A stretch of 64,000 nucleotides of DNA, taken from GCA-2732755 sp965228265 (GTDB lineage: Bacteria; Planctomycetota; Phycisphaerae; Phycisphaerales; UBA1924). The stretch spans positions 1,116,001 through 1,180,000 of the forward strand of contig OZ245804.1 in NCBI GenBank assembly GCA_965228265.1, written 5' to 3'. Made by a program: the position numbers and the translations under genes. Below, one piece after another: positions 51,664 through 59,313 of this stretch. Numbering within the stretch: position 1 is the stretch's first letter; each line of letters begins with the position of its first letter. The notes under the pieces are model-generated. The model saw only the letters and a list, made by a program, of their open reading frames with translations. It was not told where the DNA came from and ran no database searches.

Positions 51664-52551
51664 TCAATACGCCCCCAGGCCCGGGATGGGAGTGTAGCCG
51701 ACGCCCTCGTCCAGCTTACGCCACTCCAAAAACCACGCGCTCGGGTGCTCGCTGCCGGTCAGCAGCGGGCTCGTCGTTTCCTCTCGCGGTATAAACACCA
51801 ACGCCTCGTACCGCCCGATCACCTCGTCACGCCCATCTGCGCCCGGCCCGGTCAGCTCCACCCTCGCGCTCCAGAGCGCCGGCAGAGTCGTCCAGATACC
51901 CACAAGCTGCGTCTGCAGGTTGTCGGGGACCTCCAGGTCCCGCGCGATCATCAGGAGCGCCTGCGTGTCCACCGCCTCTGAGTCGTCCCGTCGGCGGATG
52001 AGCTGGTTCGCGTACTCCTCAGCGAGCTGGTCGTTCTGCAGCACCGCCCGCGTCACCGCACGGATCACCTCGGGCGACGCGTCGTACAGACTCACCGCGA
52101 TCGGGCCGGAACGCCGACCGAGCAGCTCCGACCGCGACCCGAGGATCTCGGCCGTCCGCTCCACAATCTGCCGCTGGATCAGAGGCGAGAGCGCCGCGTT
52201 GGCAGCCTGATCGACGTCCACGCCCTCCGGATCGATGACCGGCGCGCCCTGCGCCGGCAGGAGCCGGACCACCAGCCGCCGACCGCCGCTGTAGTCGAGC
52301 GTGAACGCCGTCCCGTCGGAGGCGAGCATGCTCTCAAAGTCCTGCTGCGCCGAGAACTGGAGCCAGACCGCCAGGATCTCGCGCACGCCGCGCTGGCGAT
52401 GCTCTTCAACGTACGAATTCAGCGCCCACTCCGCGTCGCTCCGGCGGACCGAGTTCCGGTTGAGCAGCACCGCGACCATCATGCTCGTCACGAGCGCCAT
52501 CAAAACGACCAGCGGCATCACGAACGCGCGATTCCGGAAGCCCGCCCTCAT
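51664..52551 (-). CDS. GspK-like minor pseudopilin
   Basis: 295 residues. A short basic leader and N-terminal helix (FVMPLVVLMALVTSMMVAVL) resemble GspK, the large minor pseudopilin that caps the tip; the canonical Glu5 is absent, as in GspK generally. The body is helical with a pair of SAM-like segments (ASPEVIRAVTRAVLQNDQLA; LLMIARDLEVPDNLQTQLVG). Overlaps the J-like gene by 4 bp. Confidence 0.75.
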   Translation of the reverse strand: MRAGFRNRAFVMPLVVLMALVTSMMVAVLLNRNSVRRSDAEWALNSYVEEHRQRGVREILAVWLQFSAQQDFESMLASDGTAFTLDYSGGRRLVVRLLPAQGAPVIDPEGVDVDQAANAALSPLIQRQIVERTAEILGSRSELLGRRSGPIAVSLYDASPEVIRAVTRAVLQNDQLAEEYANQLIRRRDDSEAVDTQALLMIARDLEVPDNLQTQLVGIWTTLPALWSARVELTGPGADGRDEVIGRYEALVFIPREETTSPLLTGSEHPSAWFLEWRKLDEGVGYTPIPGLGAY

Positions 52552-53366
52552 GCGCCGCCTCCTTCGCCCAGCTCGCCGTCGTCGGTCACGCCAGCCTCAA
52601 ACTCCGCGCCCGGGATCCACCCCAGCTCGAACATCCAGCTCGCATACAGCCCGTCGATCGTCCTGACCTCAAGCTCGATGTACGCGGGGAACTGCCTCGA
52701 CTCGATCGCGCGGATCTGGGAGACCTTGCCGCTGTCGATGAAAGCCGACCAACTGATCTCCGCCAGATGGGCGCACAGCCTCGTCGGCTCGGGAAGTGTC
52801 GAGAGGTCGAAAGCCGTCTCGTCGAGTCCCGCCGGGGGCAACGGCACCCACCAGAGCTCGTAGGCCGTCCGCTCCTGGCTCGCCCTGAGCTCGAACGCGC
52901 CGCGGAACCCGAGCAGGTCGCCGAACGTCAGGACTGAATCTTCTTCAGTTGTTTCCTCGTCCGCGTCCAGCTCCACCTCATCGGGGCGATACGTGCCCAT
53001 GGGCAGGCGGTCGACGACGATCTCGAGCCTGGGTTTGCCAGATTCGCTGCTCAGCTCGAAGTGGTGGGGCAGCCCCTCGATCGGATCGGCGAAGGGATCG
53101 TCGAGGATCGCGTCGAGCTGCTCATCGGTCGCGTTCGGGATCGATTGGCGGATGATGTTGTTCGGCGCCGGCCGCAGGCGGGTCAGTGCGCTGGACACAG
53201 CGATGCGTAGATCCGCCAGCTCGCGCTGCTGGGTGGCTCTTGTGACAAGCGCTGATTCGGAGCTGCGCACACCCGTCATCACGCCCAGAGCCGCGGTCAG
53301 GACGAGGATGCCCACGACCATCGCGAGCATGGTTTCCAGCAGTGTGAAGCCGCGCGCCCGCATCAC
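52548..53366 (-). CDS. GspJ-like pseudopilin
   Basis: 272 residues, GTG at 53366 or ATG at 53363. Prepilin signal ARGFTLLETMLAMVVGILVL with Glu at +5. The rest is a long beta-rich domain with an acidic patch (DEVELDADEETTEEDS). Larger than typical GspJ (about 200 residues). Overlaps the I-like gene (GTGA) and the K-like gene (ATGA), so the minor pseudopilins are made together. Confidence 0.78.
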   Translation of the reverse strand: MMRARGFTLLETMLAMVVGILVLTAALGVMTGVRSSESALVTRATQQRELADLRIAVSSALTRLRPAPNNIIRQSIPNATDEQLDAILDDPFADPIEGLPHHFELSSESGKPRLEIVVDRLPMGTYRPDEVELDADEETTEEDSVLTFGDLLGFRGAFELRASQERTAYELWWVPLPPAGLDETAFDLSTLPEPTRLCAHLAEISWSAFIDSGKVSQIRAIESRQFPAYIELEVRTIDGLYASWMFELGWIPGAEFEAGVTDDGELGEGGGA

Positions 53367-53941
53367 TCGTCATCCTCGGGCATCTCAAAGCCCGTGAGGT
53401 TCTGCATGAGGCCCGTGATGCGGTCAGGGTTCTCGAGCAGGCGGTTGATGGCGTCGTCGCCGCGGTAGGCGATCGGGTTCACAAGCCGGTTGAGCCGAAC
53501 GCCGGGCGTTGATCCGGGCACAAGCGATGCGTCCGTGCCGTCATCCTGCCAGACGGTGACGCGGATCTCATCCAGCCGGACGAGCGCGTTTGGGACAGCC
53601 CCCTCCTGCCCGGCCGTGACGCGCAGGTGCCGGTTGGGCTCCTCGATGCGGACGGTGTCTTCTTCGAGCTCCCAGCGGAAGCTGTCCGGGCCGTAGTCGA
53701 TCAGATCGGGCAGCTTCTTGATGCTGGTTTCATCGTCGAGGTAGGTGATGATGATGCGGTTGGCGACCTCGGCCGCCCCGAGCTGGACGCTGTCGGCTCG
53801 GTCGGCGGCATAGACGTAGCCGAGCACACTGAAAATCGCCGAGGCGATGATCCCGAGCAGCGCTGCCGCCAGCACCGCCTCGAGAAAGCTGAACCCACGC
53901 CTGGTCCACCGGGCTCCGGGTTGTGCGTGCTCCGCGTGCAT
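53363..53941 (-). CDS. GspI-like pseudopilin
   Basis: 192 residues. Prepilin segment RRGFSFLEAVLAAALLGIIA, with Glu at +5 after G/F. The C-terminal domain is small and acidic. Order (G, then I, J, K) and the absence of a separate H suggest that it takes the GspI role. The basic pre-peptide is about 16 residues long. Confidence 0.75.
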   Translation of the reverse strand: MHAEHAQPGARWTRRGFSFLEAVLAAALLGIIASAIFSVLGYVYAADRADSVQLGAAEVANRIIITYLDDETSIKKLPDLIDYGPDSFRWELEEDTVRIEEPNRHLRVTAGQEGAVPNALVRLDEIRVTVWQDDGTDASLVPGSTPGVRLNRLVNPIAYRGDDAINRLLENPDRITGLMQNLTGFEMPEDDE

Positions 53942-53977
53942 CTCGCTGCGCTCCGCGCGGCCTCCTGTGTGTCCGGA

Positions 53978-54406
53978 TCAGTTCGCGGCCTTGCGCGCCA
54001 GGGCGATCCAGATATCGATGTCGTCCTCGGTGCCCATCTGCGTGTCCGGCCCGCCGCTGATCAGCGTAAAGCCCTGCTCCTTGGGCGCACCGCTTCGGCC
54101 CACGGGGCTGTAGTAAAACGGCTGATCCCACGAATCGAGATCCGCGCCCTCCTGGAGCTGCTTCGTGCCCGTGATGAGCGTCTGCAGCGCGGGCGGGTAG
54201 GAGTTGTTGCGCGTCTGATACTGTTGCAGCGCGTCCTTGATCGTCTTCATGCTGGCCTTGGTCGTCTCGATCTTGGCGTCGTCGGCACCGCCGATGAGGT
54301 TGATCGCCGCCACGGCCATCAGCACGCCCATGATCGCGATGACGAGCGTCAATTCGAGCAGCGAGAAGCCGCGGGCGTGCAGTCGTGTGTTGGTTCGAGT
54401 ATTCAT
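53978..54406 (-). CDS. gspG: Major pseudopilin GspG
   Basis: 142 residues from the ATG at 54406, preceded by GAGGAA. Prepilin signal ARGFSLLELTLVIAIMGVLM with Glu5, then the characteristic GspG body: TKASMKTIKDALQQYQTRNN, SYPPALQTLI, DSWDQPFYYSPVG and GPDTQMGTEDDIDIW (calcium-binding region). Forms the pseudopilus that pushes substrate through the outer membrane. It is the best-conserved member of the cluster. Confidence 0.93.
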   Translation of the reverse strand: MNTRTNTRLHARGFSLLELTLVIAIMGVLMAVAAINLIGGADDAKIETTKASMKTIKDALQQYQTRNNSYPPALQTLITGTKQLQEGADLDSWDQPFYYSPVGRSGAPKEQGFTLISGGPDTQMGTEDDIDIWIALARKAAN

Positions 54407-54633
54407 CTGGTCGTTCCTCAAAGGTTCATGGCCCCTGGCCTTCTCGGGGCTACCCGGTTGCAATCAAGCCGTTGCAGCCCGGACGGCCACCGCCTGCGAA
54501 GAAAGTCTACGCACACGTCCGGCAACACCCCCGCACGCCCGGCACAACGCAGAGATCCCGCCCGGAGTTCGTCCGAGAAGGGGATTCCGCTTGCTCAATC
54601 TGGTGAATCGGGCACATGGGCCCCCGGCCCGCA
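54407..54633. other. Spacer between gspF and gspG
   Basis: 227 bases. I see no gene, strong terminator or repeat. It is the only long gap in the operon, so a promoter for the pseudopilin genes may lie here. Confidence 0.4.
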
Positions 54634-55857
54634 CTAGCTCGAGAACGCCGTCCGCGAGAGCGAAAGCATCGGCGCCATGATCGCCAGGATCATCCCGCCG
54701 ATCACGATGAAGATCACAACAATGAGCAGCGGCTCCAGCACCGCCAGAAGCCTGCCTGAGAGCCGTTCGACCAGCTCCGTGTGATCGTCCGCGAGCGACT
54801 CGAACGCGCTGTCCAGGTTCCCCGCCCGGTCGGCCGCGATCAGAAGCCTCCGCGTACCCATCGGCAGCGCCTCGATCTTGTCGATCAGCACCCGCAGCAC
54901 ACCCCCCTCGATGAGCGACTTGCGGAGCCCGTCGAGCTGTGCCCGCAGCTTGGCGTGGTGGATCGTCTGGTTGGCCACGCCGAGCGCGTCCGCCAGCGGG
55001 ACGCCGCCTGTTGCCAGGGCCGCCATCACGCTGAAGAACCGCGCCGATTCCTGCGCAAGCGTCACGTCTCTCAGCACCGGGATCACGTGAGCCGCCTTGC
55101 GCGCACCGGACGCGATGAACTTCCGCAGCAGCACCACAGCCACCACGACCGCAAAGATCGAGCCGAGGATGATCAGCGGATTCCCGCGGATAAAGAGCCC
55201 AAGATCGGCCAGCATCCGCGTTGCCGCGGGCAACTGCTTGTCCTTGCCCATCGCGCTCTGCATCGCCTCGGCGACCTGCGGCACCACGAACACCAGCATG
55301 AACACGCCCACCATGATGCTGATCGTCAGCACAATCAGCGGGTAGAACATCAGCGTCTGGGCCGTCTCCTTGATCTTCAGACGCCGCCTGGCGTTCGAGG
55401 CCAGCTGGAGCGATGCGCCCGCGAGGTCGCCTGTCTTCTCGGCCGCGGCAAAGACCGCGCTCGTCGCCTCGTCAAAGGTCTTCGTCTCCAGCGAAGCCTG
55501 CGAGAAGCTCTTGCCCTGCCGGACCAGCTCACGCAGTCGCTCGACCCTCGGCTTGGCCTTGGGCGAGACGGCCGAGGCCACCACCTCGAGCGTCTCCACC
55601 AGCGGCACACCCCGTGAAAGCAGCTGAGCCAGCTGAGCGCTCGTCTCGGCCTGGTCCTTCAGTGAGAGGGGCTTGTCCGACTGCCCGGCCAGCCAGGCCG
55701 GCACGCGCCAGGAGCGGATCAGGACCAGCTTCTGACCCGAAAGCTCCCGCGCCAGCGTTCCCTCGTCCGAGGCCGAACGCATGCCCAGCGTCTTCTTCCC
55801 GTCGATCCGGGCGGCGAGATAAAGAAAGGAATCGGGTTGGGTCGCTGCTTGGGGCAT
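54634..55857 (-). CDS. gspF: Type II secretion inner-membrane platform protein GspF
   Basis: 407 residues. Two GspF domains, each with a cytoplasmic helical bundle: AQLAQLLSRGVPLVETLEVV, FDEATSAVFAAAEKTGDL, and later ESARFFSVMAALATGGVPLA, RRLLIAADRAGNLDSAFESL. Three membrane helices (about 170-195, 222-245, 375-400). The N-terminal 60 residues are the usual GspF leader domain. Opens the secretion cluster in this window; the assembly ATPase (E) and secretin (D) are not beside it. Confidence 0.92.
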   Translation of the reverse strand: MPQAATQPDSFLYLAARIDGKKTLGMRSASDEGTLARELSGQKLVLIRSWRVPAWLAGQSDKPLSLKDQAETSAQLAQLLSRGVPLVETLEVVASAVSPKAKPRVERLRELVRQGKSFSQASLETKTFDEATSAVFAAAEKTGDLAGASLQLASNARRRLKIKETAQTLMFYPLIVLTISIMVGVFMLVFVVPQVAEAMQSAMGKDKQLPAATRMLADLGLFIRGNPLIILGSIFAVVVAVVLLRKFIASGARKAAHVIPVLRDVTLAQESARFFSVMAALATGGVPLADALGVANQTIHHAKLRAQLDGLRKSLIEGGVLRVLIDKIEALPMGTRRLLIAADRAGNLDSAFESLADDHTELVERLSGRLLAVLEPLLIVVIFIVIGGMILAIMAPMLSLSRTAFSS

Positions 55858-55977
55858 CTGGGGCAGAGTCTACGGGTGTCCCGGGCTGAATTCATTGATC
55901 TTGACCCCGGCGCGCGGGACAATCAGCGTCGTATACAGCCCCACCCGCCCCGGGCCGCAGCGCCCAGGAGATCTGCC

Positions 55978-57069
55978 TTGATCCAGACCGAGCCCGATAC
56001 CGCTTCCAAGGCCAACTCGACCTCTGGCACCATGCGGTGCCTCGTCAAACACCAGGCCGGGCCCGAGCTCGAACTCAAGACCGATCGACCCATCCCCGAG
56101 CCCGGCCCGCGCGATGTCCGCATCAAGGTCACCAAGGCCGGGATCTGCGGCACGGACCGCCACATCTGGGAATGGGACGAATGGGCCGCCGGACGCATCC
56201 CCGTCGGGATCGTCACAGGTCACGAATTCGTCGGCGTGATCGACAAGATCGGCTCGGCGGTCACCAAGTACGAGCCGGGCCTGCGCGTCAGCGCCGAGGG
56301 CCACACCACCAAGGGCATCGATTACAACTCCCGCACCGGCAACGCCCACATCGCCACCGACACCCAGATCGTCGGCATCGACCGCGACGGCTGCTTCGCC
56401 GAGTACGTCGTCGTCCCCGAAGAAAACGTCTGGCCCGTCCACCCGAGCATCCCCGACAAGGTCGCCGCCGTGCTCGACCCGCTCGGCAACGCCGTCCACA
56501 CCGTGATGGCCGCCGACGTCAGCGCCAAGAGCGTCCTGGTCTCGGGCACGGGCATCATCGGGCTGATGGCCGTCACCGTCGCCAAGGCCGCCGGCGCCAG
56601 CCGCATCTTCGCGACCGACATCAACCCGCCAAGGCTCGCGCTGGCCAAAAAACTCGGAGCCGTCGAGGCCTACGACGCCCGAGAGGGCACGGGCTGGATC
56701 AAGGACATCAAAAAGCAGACCCGCGGCGAGGGCGTCGACGTTGTCCTCGAAATGTCCGGCGCATCCACCGCCATCGACCAGGCCTTCCGCGCCCTCCGCG
56801 CCGGCGGCACGGCCGCCCTGCTCGGCCTGCCCGCCAAGCCCGTCACATTCGACTTCAACGAGAACATCATCTTCAAGGGCTGCACCGTCCTGGGCATCAA
56901 CGGCCGCAAGATGTTCGAGACCTGGTACCAGATGGAGGAGCTGCTCCTCTCAGGCCGACTCCAGCTCGACGACATCATCACCCACCAGTTCCCGCTCGAT
57001 CAGTACAAGAAAGCCTTCGACACGATGATCTCAGGCGAGGGCATCAAGGTCGTGCTGGATATCGTGTGA
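55978..57069 (+). CDS. tdh: L-threonine 3-dehydrogenase lacking structural-zinc cysteines
   Basis: 363 residues from TTG at 55978, chosen because AGGAGAT stands 7 bases before it (ATG at 56032 is the alternative). NAD-dependent oxidation of threonine to 2-amino-3-ketobutyrate, which Kbl then cleaves. Catalytic-zinc residues Cys57, His82 and Glu83 (GICGTD, GHE) and DPLGNAVHT are present, as is the Rossmann GTGIIGLM. An ungapped alignment to E. coli Tdh shows the four structural-zinc Cys replaced by Lys112, Asp115, Ser118 and Ala126. Related sorbitol-type dehydrogenases are possible, but RHIWEWDEWA and FDTMISGEGIKVVLD fit Tdh. Confidence 0.9.
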   Translation: MIQTEPDTASKANSTSGTMRCLVKHQAGPELELKTDRPIPEPGPRDVRIKVTKAGICGTDRHIWEWDEWAAGRIPVGIVTGHEFVGVIDKIGSAVTKYEPGLRVSAEGHTTKGIDYNSRTGNAHIATDTQIVGIDRDGCFAEYVVVPEENVWPVHPSIPDKVAAVLDPLGNAVHTVMAADVSAKSVLVSGTGIIGLMAVTVAKAAGASRIFATDINPPRLALAKKLGAVEAYDAREGTGWIKDIKKQTRGEGVDVVLEMSGASTAIDQAFRALRAGGTAALLGLPAKPVTFDFNENIIFKGCTVLGINGRKMFETWYQMEELLLSGRLQLDDIITHQFPLDQYKKAFDTMISGEGIKVVLDIV

Positions 57070-57074
57070 TTCCT

Positions 57075-57114
57075 CCTCCCCCGTCGCCGACGGGGGAGGT
57101 GTCGACAAAGTCGA
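57075..57114. terminator. Hairpin between convergent genes
   Basis: Perfect 11-bp stem CCTCCCCCGTC/GACGGGGGAGG (57075-57085, 57089-57099) with a 3-base loop, followed by a second inverted repeat GTCGACAAAGTCGAC (57101-57115). No T run, so either a Rho-type or bidirectional stop, or a REP-like repeat of the genome. Confidence 0.6.
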
Positions 57115-57138
57115 CGGAGGGGGTCGTGCAGCATCGGT

Positions 57139-58116
57139 TCACCGATACCCCATATGACACGCGTTGCACGCCGCCTTCAGCCGTTCGATCGTGATCACCG
57201 CTTCGGCAGATTGGCCGCCGAGGATCTGCTCCTCGAGCGTCGCAGCGAGATGCGCCGACTCGGTCATGTACTCGGCGTATGTCTCGTCCGGCACGGGCAG
57301 CGAAGTGTCCGCAAGTATCGCGCGGAAAAGATCGGTCAGCTGACCAGCCTCACTCTTGGCTGACAAGTCCGGGTGGTTCTTCGGTGCCTGCCAGTCGTTC
57401 ATCGAGAGCACAGCCAGGTGGTCGTACACCCGGTCCATCTCGGCCATGATCGCCGGCAAACCCTCGATCCTGGCGTACTCGACGATCATCGGCGCCGCCT
57501 CGACCATCTCGGCGTCGGTCAGTGTGCCCGCCTTGGCGACATCGCCCCAGAGCCCGGTGTAGCTCGCGCTCGTGCCCGCGTGCTCCATGAGCTTGCGACC
57601 ATCCTCGGGTTTGCACGCGCCGATGCCGATCAGCCCGATCGCCGCAGCCGCGGGCCCGCGGTGCTTGCCGTGATGGCAGTGCACGTACACCGTCCCCTCG
57701 CTCTGCGCCAAAGCCAGCGCGATCGCGGCCCGCTGCTCTTCGGTGATGCCCGAGTACTTGATCGGGATGTGGATGTACGTGAGGCCATTGGCCTCGGCCC
57801 TTTCAAGCTCGGGCTTGGCGGCATCGACACTGATCACCGTTTTCACACCCAATTCCTTGAGCGTCTCAAAGCCCGCCTCGCCATGCGGCAAAGAGCCCGA
57901 GAGCACCGTCCGCGACTGGTCCTGATAGAACAGCCGAAGGTTGTGAAGCCCCGACTCGTCGCTGTCCATGACAAGCTCGCCCGGCTCGAGGTGCTCCCAA
58001 GGCGCAGCCGCGGAAGTGACATCCTCGGGCTGGCTTACAGACCGATCCTCGGACGGGCTGGCGGGCTGGCCCATCCCGAGTGCGCACGCATACACACAAA
58101 GAAACAACTGTTTCAT
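57139..58116 (-). CDS. Secreted phosphatase-like protein with C-terminal heme site
   Basis: 325 residues from the ATG at 58116, after GGAGGTGATT. Signal peptide at 1-19. Residues about 60-180 form a dual-specificity/tyrosine-phosphatase fold: LFYQDQSRTVLSGSLPHGEA, LKELGVKTVISVDAAKPEL, HIPIKYSGI and the active-site loop YVHCHHGKHRGP (Cys147, Arg153; C-x5-R intact). The C-terminal region (about 190-325) is helical and ends in CNACHMGYR (CxxCH, 317-321), the layout of cytochrome c'-like domains, where heme is bound at the last helix. A fusion of phosphatase and heme domain in the periplasm. Substrate unknown. Confidence 0.8.
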   Translation of the reverse strand: MKQLFLCVYACALGMGQPASPSEDRSVSQPEDVTSAAAPWEHLEPGELVMDSDESGLHNLRLFYQDQSRTVLSGSLPHGEAGFETLKELGVKTVISVDAAKPELERAEANGLTYIHIPIKYSGITEEQRAAIALALAQSEGTVYVHCHHGKHRGPAAAAIGLIGIGACKPEDGRKLMEHAGTSASYTGLWGDVAKAGTLTDAEMVEAAPMIVEYARIEGLPAIMAEMDRVYDHLAVLSMNDWQAPKNHPDLSAKSEAGQLTDLFRAILADTSLPVPDETYAEYMTESAHLAATLEEQILGGQSAEAVITIERLKAACNACHMGYR

Positions 58117-58129
58117 AATCACCTCCGAG

Positions 58130-58777
58130 TCAGATTGTACCATACATCCGGTCGCCCGCGTCGCCAAGCCCGGGACAGATGTACCCGCGCTCGTCGAGCT
58201 GCCGATCCACAGCCGCGGCATAGACCGTGACGTCGGGGTGGTCCTGCTGCATGCGCCTCAGGCCCTCGGGAGCCGCGACCAGGCAGATCATCCGCAGATC
58301 GCTCACGCCCGCAGCCTTGAGCAGCGTCGCCGCCCCGGACGCCGACCCGCCCGTGGCGAGCATCGGGTCCACCAGAATCACCGGCCCCGCGTTCAGATCC
58401 GCGGGCAGTTTCTTCAGATACAGCGCCGGCTCGAGCGTCTCCTCGTTGCGCGCCATGCCCAGATGCCCCACACGCGCCTCGGGCATGACCTCCAGGATCC
58501 CCTCGGCCATCCCGAGCCCCGCGCGCAGCACGGGCACCACCGTCACACGCCCCGCCAGCCGATACCCCGTCGTCGTCTCGACCGGCGTCCGCACCTCGAT
58601 CTCGCGCACCGGGAACGAACGTGTCACCTCGTACACCATCAGCCCCGCGATCTGCGAGATCAGCGCCCGGAAAGGCCGGTAGCTCGTCGTCTCGTCCCGC
58701 ATCCACGTCAGCTTGTGCCGGATGAGCGGGTGCTCGAAGATGACCGCGTTGGAATGCTCGTCGCATGTCGTGCCCAT
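58130..58777 (-). CDS. upp: Uracil phosphoribosyltransferase
   Basis: 215 residues from the ATG at 58777. Converts uracil and PRPP to UMP. Seen: HPLIRHKLTWMRDETTSYRPFR, VVPVLRAGLGMAEGI, the PRPP loop ILVDPMLATGGSA and the uracil-binding GYICPGLGDAGDR. Length fits the family (E. coli Upp 208). It is divergent from a cytosine deaminase gene across 35 bases, so the two can share a control region and form a cytosine salvage route. Confidence 0.95.
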   Translation of the reverse strand: MGTTCDEHSNAVIFEHPLIRHKLTWMRDETTSYRPFRALISQIAGLMVYEVTRSFPVREIEVRTPVETTTGYRLAGRVTVVPVLRAGLGMAEGILEVMPEARVGHLGMARNEETLEPALYLKKLPADLNAGPVILVDPMLATGGSASGAATLLKAAGVSDLRMICLVAAPEGLRRMQQDHPDVTVYAAAVDRQLDERGYICPGLGDAGDRMYGTI

Positions 58778-58812
58778 ATCCTGCGAGCATACCCGCTGAT
58801 CAAACAAGGGGC

Positions 58813-59295
58813 ATGCCCGTGAGCCAGGACACCACACGCCAGCAGATGGACAAGCTCGCGCTCGATATCGCGATCGAAGAAGCAGAGCAGAGCCTCGCCG
58901 AGGGCGGCATCCCGATCGGGGCCGCGCTCATCGACCCCGATGGCAACATCGTCGCCCGCGGCCACAACCGCCGCGTCCAGACGGACGACCCAACCTCCCA
59001 CGGCGAGACCGACTGCATCCGCAACGCGGGCCGCCGGCGCGACTGGCACACACTCACCATGGCCACCACACTCAGCCCCTGCGCCATGTGCACCGGCACC
59101 GCCATCCTCCACCGCATCCCAAGACTCGTCATCGGCGAGAACAAAGCGTTCCAGGGCCGCGAAGACTGGCTCCGCGCCGAGGGCGTCGAGATCATCCTGA
59201 TGGACGACCCCCGCTGCAAGAAGCTCATGGATGACTTCATCGCCGCCCATCCCGAAATCTGGAACGAGGACATCGGCGTGCCGCCTGGAAAATGA
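58813..59295 (+). CDS. Cytosine deaminase, fungal (FCY1) type
   Basis: 160 residues from the ATG at 58813 with AAGGGG just upstream. Zinc hydrolase of the CDA fold: His-Gly-Glu in SHGETD and the two-Cys motif TLSPCAMCTG. Several blocks match yeast Fcy1 closely: GGIPIGAALID, GRGHN-like ARGHNRR, IPRLVIGENKAF, and DDPRCKKLMDDFI with the EDIG ending; yeast Fcy1 has 158 residues. Most bacteria use the unrelated amidohydrolase CodA. It would supply uracil to the divergently encoded Upp. Guanine deaminases and tRNA adenosine deaminases are relatives but fit the C-terminal block less well. Confidence 0.88.
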   Translation: MPVSQDTTRQQMDKLALDIAIEEAEQSLAEGGIPIGAALIDPDGNIVARGHNRRVQTDDPTSHGETDCIRNAGRRRDWHTLTMATTLSPCAMCTGTAILHRIPRLVIGENKAFQGREDWLRAEGVEIILMDDPRCKKLMDDFIAAHPEIWNEDIGVPPGK

Positions 59296-59313
59296 TTCTG
59301 GTATCGTGCGGGC

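Noticed and set aside
57139..58116. Plain c-type cytochrome
   Set aside because: The only heme motif is at the extreme C-terminus and the N-terminal two-thirds has a full C-x5-R phosphatase loop, so a fusion explains the sequence better.
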